A DNA stretch of 64,000 bases from Bryobacterales bacterium (GCA_026713545.1 JAPOOG010000129.1:62001-126000), one strand, 5' to 3'; positions 50,517 to 59,623 are shown, counted from the first letter of the stretch. A program made the numbers and translations. Notes: generated from the letters alone by a model not told the origin.

Positions 50517-51734
50517 ATGACGACATCAAGAACTGTGCGACAAAGCGCTTTCTTTCTGATTGCGACGCTTTATTGCTGGGGCTGCGGAGAGCCTGAATCC
50601 TCTGCCCCTGAAACGTCTGTTCCCGAGGTCCGTTACGTCGGCGTCAACGAGTTGACCGGCGGGGCGAACGCCGTGATCGCCTCAGGGGCAGCGCTCGCAC
50701 ATACGGCTCAGTTTTTTCCGATCGACAGTGATGATGCCGGCGAGCAGACGGACGAGGTGCTCGATAGCATCGACAAGGCGCTAGAAGCAGTGGGAAGCTC
50801 GCTTCAACAAGTTGTGAAACTGAACGTCTACGTTTCTGGTTCGGATGTAGTTGAGCCCGTCAAGGCTGTCATCGTCGAGAGATTCGGCGAAGGCGCCCGG
50901 CCGGCCGTCTGCTTAGCCGAAAGCGCATTGATGAACACCTCGGCGCTCGTCGCAATGGACGCCGTAGCAACCGCGTCAGAAGATCCTGGAGCCGGGGTCG
51001 TCGCCCTCCGCAACAGCTCTGCTCTGGCCGAAAAGGGGGGCGCACATCATGTTGGGGTGCTCCCCACCGGTACGCGCGTTTACGTTGCCGGGCGCGCCGC
51101 CCGCAAGGATACGGTCGCCGAAGCCACTCACGCAACGATGCTGGAGATCAAAGACACGCTGGCATTTCTGGGGCTCGGGATCGAACACATCGTTCACGTC
51201 AAGAGTTTCATGAAGCCGATCTCTGAGATGGGCGGCGCTGAAGACCAGCTCATCAAGTTCTTTGACGGCAAAGCGCCGCCGATGGCCTTTATCGAATGGA
51301 CGAACAACAACCCCATTGAGATCGAAGTGATCGCAACCTCTCCCAACGGGTTGCAGTCCATGCCAATCGAATATCTGTCGCCCCCTGGTGAGCGTGTCTC
51401 CCCGGTGTTCAGTCGCATCGCCAGGGTCTACCACCCCACTACGATCTATATCTCTGGTCTTTGGGGTAGCGAAGGAGCTGACGGCGTCGAGCAGATCCAT
51501 GAGATCTTCGCATCGATGAAAGAAATCCTCAGCGAGACGGGTACTGACCTCGACCACCTTGCCAAGGCGACCTACTATCCGGTGAACGACGACCTGAGCA
51601 GGCAACTCAACGAGATCCGTCCGAAATACTATGCCCCCCAGCGGCCGCCCGCCGCATCAAAGGCGCTCGTTGTGGGGAGCGGCTTTGCGGGGCGTACGAT
51701 CACGTTGGACATGATTGCCGTCCCCTCGCGCTGA
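50517..51734 (+). CDS. Lipoprotein with three RidA (YjgF/YER057c/UK114) domains
   Basis: The signal FLIATLYCWGC ends in a lipobox-like Cys. The remaining sequence is three RidA-fold repeats (about 38-155, 160-275 and 285-405) in one 405-residue chain. RidA enzymes hydrolyse reactive enamines/imines and use a conserved Arg; it is present in repeats 1 (GARPAVCL) and 3 (PQRPPAAS) but not in repeat 2 (APPMAFIE). A single chain could mimic the RidA trimer. Extracytoplasmic location is unusual. It lies 26 bases after the dehydratase gene, whose enol product might be the link (inference). Confidence 0.85.
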   Translation: MTTSRTVRQSAFFLIATLYCWGCGEPESSAPETSVPEVRYVGVNELTGGANAVIASGAALAHTAQFFPIDSDDAGEQTDEVLDSIDKALEAVGSSLQQVVKLNVYVSGSDVVEPVKAVIVERFGEGARPAVCLAESALMNTSALVAMDAVATASEDPGAGVVALRNSSALAEKGGAHHVGVLPTGTRVYVAGRAARKDTVAEATHATMLEIKDTLAFLGLGIEHIVHVKSFMKPISEMGGAEDQLIKFFDGKAPPMAFIEWTNNNPIEIEVIATSPNGLQSMPIEYLSPPGERVSPVFSRIARVYHPTTIYISGLWGSEGADGVEQIHEIFASMKEILSETGTDLDHLAKATYYPVNDDLSRQLNEIRPKYYAPQRPPAASKALVVGSGFAGRTITLDMIAVPSR

Positions 51735-51777
51735 TAGCGGGTCTGTCAGGGAATGACCCTCGGGTCACGAGAAAATG

Positions 51778-51784
51778 CAGGTCA
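51778..51784 (-). repeat. Module edge motif at the tesA stop codon
   Basis: CAGGTCA with GAGAAAATG just before it (51769-51784) looks like a bare module A right end; the TCA is the tesA stop codon on the minus strand. Confidence 0.5.
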
Positions 51785-52498
51785 GGATGACGGCGCCGCA
51801 GCCGTCTCTGTGGGTGTAACCAGGAGCGGTTCGAGCACTTCGAGCACGTTCAACGCCATACGCTCGTTGCCCTCCGCTGTCGGGTGTAAGCCATCGTCCT
51901 GCATCAGGTGCGGGACGCCGCCTACTCCCTCCATCAAGAACGGCAGAAAAGGGAGCTTCAACTCCTCGGCAAGGTCGGCAAAAGCCTGCTCGAAAGACTC
52001 GCGGTACTCCGCGCCGTAGTTCGGCGGCAGTTTCATCCCCGAGAGGATGACCTGTGCTCCGCCCTTCTGCAGCTCGGTGATCATCCGGCGGAGATTGGAC
52101 TTCATGCGATCGATCGCCAACACGCGGAGCCCATCGTTCCCTCCGAACGCGACGATCACAAAATCGGGTTTCCACGACGTGACGATCTCGATCCGCGCGA
52201 GACCCATGTCAGTGGTGTCGCCGCTGACCCCTTCGTTGATGACGTGATAGGCATAGCCGCGTTTGTCGAGTTCCCGTCGCAAGAAATCGGGGTAGCTGCT
52301 TCCCGTGCCCACCCCGAAACCGGCGGTCAAGCTGTCACCGAAAGCGACGATGACCCCTTGTCGGACTGGAGTGGTATCGCGGCCTTGTGGAGGTCCTCCC
52401 GGTGGCTGTCCGGCTGACTCGCTGCCCGTTTGAGGGGAATCGCATCCGAGCAGGAGCAACGAAACGATGATCAGGAAGGTACGGCGCACTTGCTGCAA
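51782..52498 (-). CDS. tesA: TesA-like SGNH esterase/lysophospholipase, lipoprotein
   Basis: The 238-residue protein has a lipoprotein signal (FLIIVSLLLLGCDS), block I GDSLTAG, the oxyanion Asn region FGGNDGLR and block V DDGLHP, all as in TesA/arylesterases. It hydrolyses acyl esters or thioesters in the envelope. The frame opens with TTG 52498; a GTG at 52489 directly before RRTFLII is an alternative start. It is divergent from ybbA with only 23 bases between starts, the same arrangement as tesA/ybbA-ybbP in Escherichia coli. Confidence 0.9.
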   Translation of the reverse strand: MQQVRRTFLIIVSLLLLGCDSPQTGSESAGQPPGGPPQGRDTTPVRQGVIVAFGDSLTAGFGVGTGSSYPDFLRRELDKRGYAYHVINEGVSGDTTDMGLARIEIVTSWKPDFVIVAFGGNDGLRVLAIDRMKSNLRRMITELQKGGAQVILSGMKLPPNYGAEYRESFEQAFADLAEELKLPFLPFLMEGVGGVPHLMQDDGLHPTAEGNERMALNVLEVLEPLLVTPTETAAAPSS

Positions 52499-52521
52499 TA
52501 ATAATCTTTCGCGACGCCGCT

Positions 52522-53217
52522 ATGTCGATTGACAAGCCGATACTGGAGGTTCGAGGGTTGCTGAAGAGCATCCATAGCGGCACCCACCGAGTGGACATCC
52601 TTCGGGGCATCAGCTTTGCTGTCGAACGAGGTCAATTCGTTGCGGTCATGGGGCCTTCGGGGAGCGGCAAGAGCACCCTGCTGGGCCTTCTCGCGGGGCT
52701 CGATACCCCTTCAGCCGGGAAGGTCGTTCTTGACGGACAGGAGATCCAGGATCTCGCCGAAGACGATATGGCCGTATTGCGTGGGCGCAAGATTGGCTTT
52801 GTTTTCCAGTCCTACCAACTGGTTCCCACGCTGACCGCGGAAGAGAATGTGTTGTTGCCGTTGGACTTGGCCGGGGACGGTTTCGCGGGCGCTGAGCGAG
52901 CTCGTGGACTGTTGGAACGAGTCGGCCTCGCCGACCGTTTCGACCACTATCCTGTGCAGCTTTCCGGGGGTGAGCAACAACGTGTGGCGCTCGCCCGAGC
53001 CTTCGTCGGCCGGCCCCCACTCATATTGGCTGACGAGCCCACGGGCAATCTCGACAGTGCGAACGGTAAACACGTGCTCGACATACTGGACGAGTTGAAC
53101 CGCTCCGAGGGCACAACCCTCGTGCTCGTCACGCACAACCGAGAGTTGGCCGCACGCGCTGATCGTCTGGTCACTCTTCACGACGGGCGCATTGCCTCCG
53201 ATGAATCGCTCGTCTGA
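52522..53217 (+). CDS. ybbA: ABC transporter ATP-binding protein, YbbA/LolD type
   Basis: The 231-residue ATPase has Walker A GPSGSGKST, Q-loop FVFQSYQLVPTLT, signature LSGGEQQRVALA and Walker B ILADEPTGNLD. This is the MacB/LolD subfamily, which drives mechanotransmission or lipid/lipoprotein handling with an FtsX-like permease. The permease gene follows after 21 bases. YbbA-YbbP of E. coli has the same order beside tesA. Confidence 0.93.
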   Translation: MSIDKPILEVRGLLKSIHSGTHRVDILRGISFAVERGQFVAVMGPSGSGKSTLLGLLAGLDTPSAGKVVLDGQEIQDLAEDDMAVLRGRKIGFVFQSYQLVPTLTAEENVLLPLDLAGDGFAGAERARGLLERVGLADRFDHYPVQLSGGEQQRVALARAFVGRPPLILADEPTGNLDSANGKHVLDILDELNRSEGTTLVLVTHNRELAARADRLVTLHDGRIASDESLV

Positions 53218-53238
53218 CGCCTGCCCAGGCAATCTGAA

Positions 53239-55779
53239 ATGACCGTCCCTTTCCCCTGGAAGACTGCTTTTCGTCTTGCTTGGCGCGACGCAAGGACATC
53301 CCCTGGCAAGTTCTTCTTTATCGCGCTCGCAGTGGCGATGGGTGTCGGAGCCCTCGCCGGAGTTCGCGGTTTCAGCGGGGCGTTCCGCACGATGCTGCTG
53401 CGCGATGCTCGAACGCTCATGGCGGCTGATCTGGCTGTTCGTGAATTTCACATGGCGACCGAGGAGGAGGAAGCGATTCTCTCGAGCCTCAACGAGCGCG
53501 GCGTCGAGAGCACTTGGGTGACCGAAACCGTGTCGGCCATGTCGTCTGAGGCGTCCGGGCGGCCTTTTCTGGTGGTGGTCAAGGTGGTTGACCCCGGAAA
53601 GTATCCGTTCTACGGCAAGATTGAACTGGACCCACCGGGTCCTCTGAACGGAGCCTTGACCGAGGATACGGTAACCGCGTCGCCAGACTTGCTCTTTCGT
53701 CTCGGTATAGAAATCGGCGATGAAGTTCGGCTGGGAGACGGGACGTTTCGTGTTGCTGCAGTCGTTCGGGTTGAGCCCGACCGCATGACCGGATCATTCA
53801 ATGTCGGTCCGCGCATGATGCTCAGCCGGGAAGCGCTTGACCGCAGTGGTCTCATTCGTCCAGGCAGCCGTGCGTCGCAGCGCTATCTGTTCAAGCTGCC
53901 GCCCGAGGGAATCTCGATTGAAAAGGCGCGCAAGGAATTGCGGGCTGTTTTCGAGGGCGCCTACATTACGGATTATCGCGAAACTCACCCGACGATTCGC
54001 CGCGGGTTGGACCGCGCGACGAACTTCCTCAGTCTGGTCAGCCTCGTTGCTCTCATCGTGGGTGCGCTCGGCGTTGCGATGGCGATGTATTCGCATCTGC
54101 AACAGAAGCTCGATACGATTGCGATCTTCAAGTGCATCGGAGCACGTTCTTCGCAGGTCATACGCATCTTCATGGTGCAGACGATCGCCCTGGGGTTGGC
54201 GGGGAGTTTGGCCGGGGTTCTGTTCGGGTGGCTGATCCAGGTCGGGTTTCCATCGTTCCTGCCCGATTACATACCGGTTCCGGCAGGGCTGGAATGGCAG
54301 CCGGTTGTGGCTGTCCAAGCCTTGGCGATCGGAGTGTTGACGACGCTGCTGTTTACGCTCCCGACGCTGCTTGGGGTGCGCGAGATCCGCCCTGCGATTC
54401 TCTTTCGGCGGGATATGGAACCGCCCGACGCCCGAGCAAAACGTGGGACCGTGCTCCGGGTTGGGTTACTGATTGTCGCTTTGATGATAGCGGTTGCCGC
54501 TTGGTTGAGCGAGTCGCTCGAAGTCGGCGCGTGGTTCGCGGGTGGGCTGCTTGTCGGTCTACTGGCGCTCAACCTCGTCGCGCGGCTGCTGATGCGTTTT
54601 CTCAAGGCCGTCCCCCGCTTGTTGCCGCACAAGTTGTCGCCTTCGTGGCGGCATGGCGTAGCGAATCTACATCGCCCCGGGGTCCATGCCAACGTTGTGC
54701 TAGTCGCTCTCGGCATTGGAGTGATGTTTACGTTGACGGTGTATATCTTGCAGGCCTCGGTCGTCGGTCAACTTGCCCTCAGTGCACCACCGGACATGCC
54801 CAACCTCTTCATGACGAATATTACCCACACCGATCGGGATGAACTGGAGGAATGGATCACGCATCATCCGGGCGTCGAAGGCGAGGTCGACCTCGTGCCC
54901 TCGATGGCGGCGCGGCTCGTGTCGATCGATGGATTGCCGCTGGAGCAAGTCTACGACCGCAGACGAGGCCGCACCTACCGCGCAACGCGCAACCTGACGT
55001 GGCGACTGGAGAAACCCGATTATCTGGAAGTCATCGAGGGTAGCTGGTGGGAGGGAACTCCCGAGGAGTTTCTCGTCTCCGCACGCGAGTCGACGGCCAA
55101 GATGCTCGGCATCCAAGTCGGCTCGGAGCTCGAGTGGATAGTTGGGAGCGGGCCGGTGCGCGCCAAGGTTGTGGCGTTGCATCGCGCCGAAGCGATCCGC
55201 CCCGGTTCACGCTTCGGATTTATTCTTTCCCCCAATGCATTGAGTGACGTACCGTCCGTCATCTACGGTTCGGCTCGTGTCGCGCCCGAGCAAGCACCTG
55301 AGCTGCAGCGGGTCGCCTTTGAGAAATTCCCCAGCGTGACCATCATCAGCATCGCAGACGTATTGCGAATCGTTCAGGAAATCGTGGATCAAATCGCACT
55401 GGTCATCCGATTCGTTTCGGCGTTCACCATCTTGGCGGGGATCGTGATCCTGGCATCCAGCGTGATTGCGACAAGGCTGCGGCGAGTGCGCGAGACGGCC
55501 ATTCTCAAGACTCTCGGAGCGACTCGGGCGCGCGTGACAAGCATCTTCTCGGTGGAGTTCCTGATTCTGGGGCTGAGTGCGGGCCTGATGGGCAGTTTGT
55601 TGGCAACGGTTTTTACCGGCTTGCTCCTGGAACAATTGCTCGATGTGCGCTTCGAGTTTGATCCTTGGCCTCACTTGGCTGCGATTACCGGTACGGCCGT
55701 TCTCGCCAACCTCGCCGGCTGGCTGGCCAGTTTTCAAATCCTGGGAAAGAAGCCGCTCGCCGTTCTGCGAGGGGAGTGA
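53239..55779 (+). CDS. ybbP: ABC transporter permease, YbbP type (two FtsX-like domains)
   Basis: The 846-residue protein has an N-terminal membrane segment (FFIALAVAMGVGALAGVRGF), a large periplasmic domain, and two FtsX-type helical bundles (about 255-430 and 720-845) with FKCIGARSSQVIRIFMVQT and LKTLGATRARVTSIFSVEF, the two homologous coupling segments. It pairs with YbbA in front of it. In this family substrates are probably membrane lipids or hydrophobic compounds, though this has not been established for YbbP. Confidence 0.93.
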   Translation: MTVPFPWKTAFRLAWRDARTSPGKFFFIALAVAMGVGALAGVRGFSGAFRTMLLRDARTLMAADLAVREFHMATEEEEAILSSLNERGVESTWVTETVSAMSSEASGRPFLVVVKVVDPGKYPFYGKIELDPPGPLNGALTEDTVTASPDLLFRLGIEIGDEVRLGDGTFRVAAVVRVEPDRMTGSFNVGPRMMLSREALDRSGLIRPGSRASQRYLFKLPPEGISIEKARKELRAVFEGAYITDYRETHPTIRRGLDRATNFLSLVSLVALIVGALGVAMAMYSHLQQKLDTIAIFKCIGARSSQVIRIFMVQTIALGLAGSLAGVLFGWLIQVGFPSFLPDYIPVPAGLEWQPVVAVQALAIGVLTTLLFTLPTLLGVREIRPAILFRRDMEPPDARAKRGTVLRVGLLIVALMIAVAAWLSESLEVGAWFAGGLLVGLLALNLVARLLMRFLKAVPRLLPHKLSPSWRHGVANLHRPGVHANVVLVALGIGVMFTLTVYILQASVVGQLALSAPPDMPNLFMTNITHTDRDELEEWITHHPGVEGEVDLVPSMAARLVSIDGLPLEQVYDRRRGRTYRATRNLTWRLEKPDYLEVIEGSWWEGTPEEFLVSARESTAKMLGIQVGSELEWIVGSGPVRAKVVALHRAEAIRPGSRFGFILSPNALSDVPSVIYGSARVAPEQAPELQRVAFEKFPSVTIISIADVLRIVQEIVDQIALVIRFVSAFTILAGIVILASSVIATRLRRVRETAILKTLGATRARVTSIFSVEFLILGLSAGLMGSLLATVFTGLLLEQLLDVRFEFDPWPHLAAITGTAVLANLAGWLASFQILGKKPLAVLRGE

Positions 55780-55786
55780 AACCCGG

Positions 55787-55878
55787 CTAGTTTTTCCTCC
55801 GCCCGTGCGCGGATCTTTCAAGCTGAAAACATCTGGGCCGGTATCAACGCCGCTTGATCAGGAGGATGTTTCAGGTCA
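55787..55878 (-). repeat. Module B repeat, copy 4, inverted and ending in the gltA stop codon
   Basis: Read on the minus strand it begins TGACCTGAAACATCC and continues with TGATCAAGCGGCG, CAGATGTTTTCAGCTTGAAA and GATCCGCGCACGGGCGGAGG. The TGA is the citrate synthase stop codon. It is the only module in the window that points the other way, and so does the gene. Confidence 0.85.
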
Positions 55879-57189
55879 GTTGTGGGCTTTTTGTGCCTCT
55901 CCCAAGCGCTTGTCGATCGGCACGAATTCGCGCTCTTCGGGACCGAGGTAGACTTGACGGGGCCGGGCAATACGGCGTTCCGGGTCGAGCATCAACTCTT
56001 CCCAATGCGCCAGCCAACCGGACGTTCGAGGAATCGCGAATAGCACGGTGAACATCTCGGGTCGAAAGCCCATCGCCTCATAAATAATGCCTGAATAGAA
56101 ATCGACGTTCGGGTACAGTTTCCGCTTGACGAAGTAGTCGTCTTCGAGAGCGATGCGCTCGAGTTCCTTCGCGAGATCGATCTTCGGACTCCGGCCCGTC
56201 ACCTCGAAGACTTCGTCGGCCACTTGACGGATGATCCGGGCGCGCGGGTCGTAGCTCTTGTAGACGCGGTGCCCAAACCCCATCAGGCGCACTTCGCCCG
56301 CCTTGACGCGGTTAATGAACTCAGGAATGTTCTTAGCCGAGCCGATCTCATCCAGCATCTGTAAGACGGCCTCGTTCGCACCGCCATGCAAAGGCCCGTA
56401 GAGTGCGCCCGATGCCGCCGCCGTCGCTACATAGGGATCGGAGTTCGCGCTGGAAACGGTACGCATCGTGCTCGTGCTGCAGTTCTGCTCATGATCGGCA
56501 TGCAGGATGAACAGCACGTCGAGGGCCTTGGCGAGCACCGGACTCGACTTGTAGCGTAGCTCAGTACGCTTCCAGAGCATGTTCATGAAGTTCTCTGTAT
56601 AGGTCAAGTCATTGTCGGGGTAGGCGTACGGTAGTCCCAGGCTGTGCCGAAAAGCGTATGCCGCCAGAGTAGGTATCTTGCTGATCAGCCGCAGTTGTTG
56701 CAACCTTCGGTTCGAACGGCTCTCGATACGCTTCGCGTCGGGGTAGAACGTCGACAGCGCGGCCACGGAACTGACCAGTATCCCCATCGGGTGCGCATCG
56801 TAGAGAAAACCGTCGACGAATTTCTTGATGTTTTCGTGAACCATCGTGTGATGGTTGATTTCTTCGTTCCAGTTGCGCAATTCCGAGGTGGTCGGCAACT
56901 CACCGTGCAGCAGCAGATAGGCTACCTCGGTGTACATGCAATTTTCAGCCAGGCTTTCGATAGGAAAACCGTGATATCGCAGAATGCCTTTCTCACCATC
57001 GATGTATGTGATCCGGCTGGTGCAAGACGCAGTGTTCGTATAGCCCGGATCGTAGGACAACATCCCGAACTCGTTCGAGTCTTCCTTGATCTGGCGAAGA
57101 TCCATCGCCCGGATCGTGGCATTCTGGATCGGCGCTTCGTAGTCTTTTGATGTCCGCGAGTCGGTGATTTTCAGTGTCGGCTCGTCCAA
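55876..57189 (-). CDS. gltA: Citrate synthase
   Basis: The 437-residue protein is a hexameric-type citrate synthase: LHADHEQNCSTSTMRTVSS (first catalytic His region), GPLHGGANEAVLQML, MGFGHRVYKSYDPRA (second His) and the late Asp in NVDFYSG. It condenses oxaloacetate and acetyl-CoA. I place the start at TTG 57189 because GGAGG lies five bases upstream; a GTG at 57213 has no binding site. The stop is embedded in a module B repeat. Confidence 0.95.
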   Translation of the reverse strand: MDEPTLKITDSRTSKDYEAPIQNATIRAMDLRQIKEDSNEFGMLSYDPGYTNTASCTSRITYIDGEKGILRYHGFPIESLAENCMYTEVAYLLLHGELPTTSELRNWNEEINHHTMVHENIKKFVDGFLYDAHPMGILVSSVAALSTFYPDAKRIESRSNRRLQQLRLISKIPTLAAYAFRHSLGLPYAYPDNDLTYTENFMNMLWKRTELRYKSSPVLAKALDVLFILHADHEQNCSTSTMRTVSSANSDPYVATAAASGALYGPLHGGANEAVLQMLDEIGSAKNIPEFINRVKAGEVRLMGFGHRVYKSYDPRARIIRQVADEVFEVTGRSPKIDLAKELERIALEDDYFVKRKLYPNVDFYSGIIYEAMGFRPEMFTVLFAIPRTSGWLAHWEELMLDPERRIARPRQVYLGPEEREFVPIDKRLGEAQKAHN

Positions 57190-57294
57190 GAGGTCCTCCA
57201 GCTGACGGGGCACTGTGGGAGCAGGTCCGTAGGTGGAATGAGCAGCATAGCAGATTCAAACAATACGGGAGGCCGTGGCGCTGATCGGCAACCC

Positions 57295-58044
57295 TCAGCC
57301 CAATTGTGTTTTGCCGCCGTCGATCAAGATCGTTTCTGCGGTAATCGCGGTGGCATCCGCGGCAAGAAACAAACAGACTTTTGCTACTTCTTCGACCGTG
57401 GAGATGCGTCGCAGCGGCGTGACCTTCGGACCTTCCTCGAAAGTTGAATCCGGCCAGCCGGCGAAGCGCGTACGTACGAGACCGGGTGCAATTGCGTTGA
57501 CGCGAACTTCCGGGGCAAAAACCCGCGCCAAAGACTTCGTCATGTTCACCATCGCCGCTTTCGATGCCGCATAGACGATCGAACTGCCTGTCGCATGCCA
57601 CGCCGATGCGGAGGTGTTGTTGATAATCGATGCCCCCGGTTGCCTTCGTAGAAGGGGAGCTGCCGCCCTTGAGCAATAGAATGCGCCACGGAGGTTGGTG
57701 TTCAGCGTGCGTTCCCAGATCTCGTCGGTGAGCTCTTCCAATTGATGGTGAGGAGTGACTTTACTCCACCCGGCATTGTTCACGAGAGTGTCCAAGCGGC
57801 CCCAGCGTTCGTCGACGGCTTGCATCATCGAACGCGCCTCGGCGTCCTGTGAGACGTCGGCTTGATGGGTGACCGCGTCACCTCCGAAGTCCCGGATCTT
57901 CGCCACGACCTCTTCTGCCTCGGCCTTGGAAACCCTGTAGTTGACGAGGACCTTCGCCCCTTCCGCCGCGAAAAGTTCCGCAATCGCCTGGCCCATGCCC
58001 GTGCCGGCCCCCGTGACGATCGCTACGCGCCCCTCAAGCTTCAT
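57295..58044 (-). CDS. Short-chain dehydrogenase/reductase
   Basis: The ATG at 58042-58044 overlaps the stop of the upstream epimerase gene (ATGA). The 249-residue protein has the NAD(P) loop TGAGTGMGQAIAELF, LVNNAGW, the catalytic YAASKAA with Ser before it (NNTSASAWHATGSSIVYAASK) and a C-terminal IDGG. It is a classical SDR, probably acting on a sugar or sugar acid related to the substrate of the epimerase with which it is coupled. Confidence 0.9.
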   Translation of the reverse strand: MKLEGRVAIVTGAGTGMGQAIAELFAAEGAKVLVNYRVSKAEAEEVVAKIRDFGGDAVTHQADVSQDAEARSMMQAVDERWGRLDTLVNNAGWSKVTPHHQLEELTDEIWERTLNTNLRGAFYCSRAAAPLLRRQPGASIINNTSASAWHATGSSIVYAASKAAMVNMTKSLARVFAPEVRVNAIAPGLVRTRFAGWPDSTFEEGPKVTPLRRISTVEEVAKVCLFLAADATAITAETILIDGGKTQLG

Positions 58045-58901
58045 GCCTGACTCTCTTTTTCCCATGCGCGCTTGAGGAAGGCCGCTCCCTCGAAAGCGAT
58101 GTCATCCATTGATTCCGCCAAGTCCCGCCAAATCGCCGTCGCCGCGGCTAGTTGAGGAATCGTCCCATTGAACGACTCGATCGTGAGCCAACCATCGTAG
58201 CCGATCTGTCGCAAGGTCCCGAGAACCGAAGTCCAGTCCACGTGCCCCGTGCCGGGCACGCCTCGATCATTCTCACAGGCATGGACGTGCTTGAGCCTTG
58301 AGCCGCACATCTGGTATCCCTGCGGGATGCTTTTCTCTTCGATGTTCGAATGAAACGTGTCGAAGAGGATGCCGATCCGCGGACTGCCGATTTCGTCGAC
58401 AAAGCGTACCGTGTCTTCGGCCGTGTTCAGAAAATACGTTTCGAAGCGGTTCAAGGGCTCGATCGCAAGTTCAGCGCCGGCGTCCTGCAAAGCAGTATCG
58501 AGCTGCCGATGGAAGTCAACGCCCCACTTCCATTCGTCGTCGTTTCGGCGGCGTCCCGGCAAATGGCCCACCGGAGAATAGGTCGGCCCTGCGATCAACT
58601 GCACACCGGCCTCGCCTGCGGTGGCGACCACCTGCTTCCAATGCTCGAGGCTCTCCGCGCGAACGGCCGCGTCCTCGCTGATGGGATTCTTACCCGGCGG
58701 ATTGACGGAACAGAACGTGCATTCAAGGTCAGAGTCGCTCAGCACCCGCTTGAGCACGGCTACATCTACGTCCTTTGCATCGAAGACAGGGATCTCGATC
58801 CCGTCGAGGCCCGCTTGCTTGATCTTGTCCAGGGGGATCGAGGAGTCGAATGCCCCAGACCAGATCATCGTGTTTACACCGAACTTCATCGCAGCGCCCA
58901 T
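58041..58901 (-). CDS. Sugar epimerase/isomerase of the D-tagatose 3-epimerase (AP2EC TIM-barrel) family
   Basis: The 286-residue TIM barrel has the metal set of ketose 3-epimerases: Glu in LAIEPLNRFETY, Asp in ILFDTFHSN, His and Arg in HACENDRGVPGTGHVDW, and Glu in TIESF. It likely epimerises a free keto sugar in the cytoplasm. The start ATG at 58901 has GGTGGGA seven bases upstream; an ATG at 58889 is possible. It forms an overlapping two-gene unit with the SDR. Confidence 0.9.
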   Translation of the reverse strand: MGAAMKFGVNTMIWSGAFDSSIPLDKIKQAGLDGIEIPVFDAKDVDVAVLKRVLSDSDLECTFCSVNPPGKNPISEDAAVRAESLEHWKQVVATAGEAGVQLIAGPTYSPVGHLPGRRRNDDEWKWGVDFHRQLDTALQDAGAELAIEPLNRFETYFLNTAEDTVRFVDEIGSPRIGILFDTFHSNIEEKSIPQGYQMCGSRLKHVHACENDRGVPGTGHVDWTSVLGTLRQIGYDGWLTIESFNGTIPQLAAATAIWRDLAESMDDIAFEGAAFLKRAWEKESQA

Positions 58902-59284
58902 TATAGAATCCCACCGTCATGGTGCGGCGATGAGCAGATCTGCGATTCGGTGCTATGGACGACGGCCGATGATCTGCACCGTCAACTCCCGTTCCTAGCC
59001 ATGAGGGCAAAAGAGGACACTGAACCGCTGTCTTGATAAGAGAACCAGGCTCGACGAGGCCTCCGCTTGAAATATTTCATGCGCCGGGTTGCTCATCCGG
59101 TCTGCAGGGCACTGTGATAGCATTGCCTTACATCCGGCTAAGTCGGTCATTCGTTCTCTTTGACGTTCAACAATGCCGGTTTGCCCGTGGTGACACGGAG
59201 TTGGATGCGTCGGCGTTTGCGGATCTTGCTTGGGTGCCGAGTTGGTTTCGGGGGAAGGGAAGCACGGCCGCAATGGTTCTTTCG
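58902..59284. other. Divergent intergenic region upstream of glnB
   Basis: 383 bases separate the epimerase and glnB starts. Apart from the sigma-54-like site at 59107-59123 there is no repeat module. The glnB frame is open back to 59033, but this extension has no family similarity. Confidence 0.45.
59107..59123 (+). promoter_or_regulatory. Candidate sigma-54 promoter of glnB-glnD
   Basis: GGGCACTGTGATAGCAT matches the -24/-12 pattern: GG at 59108-59109 and GC at 59120-59121 with exactly 10 bases between. PII genes are often nitrogen-controlled through RpoN. The leader to the glnB ATG would be about 150 nt. No enhancer (NtrC) site was identified. Confidence 0.45.
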
Positions 59285-59623
59285 ATGAAGAGGGTTGAGG
59301 CAATCATTCAACCTTTCAAGCTCGATGGCGTGCGTGCTGCTCTGAGCGAGATCGGCATCTATGGCATGACGATCTACGACATTCGTGGTCATGGCCGTCA
59401 GAAAGGGCACAAGGGAATCTACCGCGGGCAGGAATACGAGATTGATTTGCTGCCCAAGGTGAAGCTCGAGACGGTCGTAATGGACGAGCGTGTAGAAGAG
59501 GTGGTCGATGCGATTGTCACGGCGGCTCGGACAGGTAGGATCGGAGATGGCAAAGTCTTTGTCTGCCCGACGCAGGAAGCGGTTCGGATCCGCAACCATG
59601 AAACGGGCGGAGACGCTCTCTAG
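59285..59623 (+). CDS. glnB: Nitrogen regulatory protein PII
   Basis: The start at 59285 gives the standard 112-residue PII protein (MKRVEAIIQPFKLDGVRAAL); an ATG four codons earlier is possible. The T-loop GRQKGHKGIYRGQEYEIDLL retains both Tyr residues including the uridylylation site (Tyr51 of E. coli), and VDAIVTAARTGRIGDGKVFV is the PII signature. It senses 2-oxoglutarate and ATP/ADP. glnD follows after 14 bases, so sensor and modifying enzyme are co-expressed. Confidence 0.95.
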   Translation: MKRVEAIIQPFKLDGVRAALSEIGIYGMTIYDIRGHGRQKGHKGIYRGQEYEIDLLPKVKLETVVMDERVEEVVDAIVTAARTGRIGDGKVFVCPTQEAVRIRNHETGGDAL

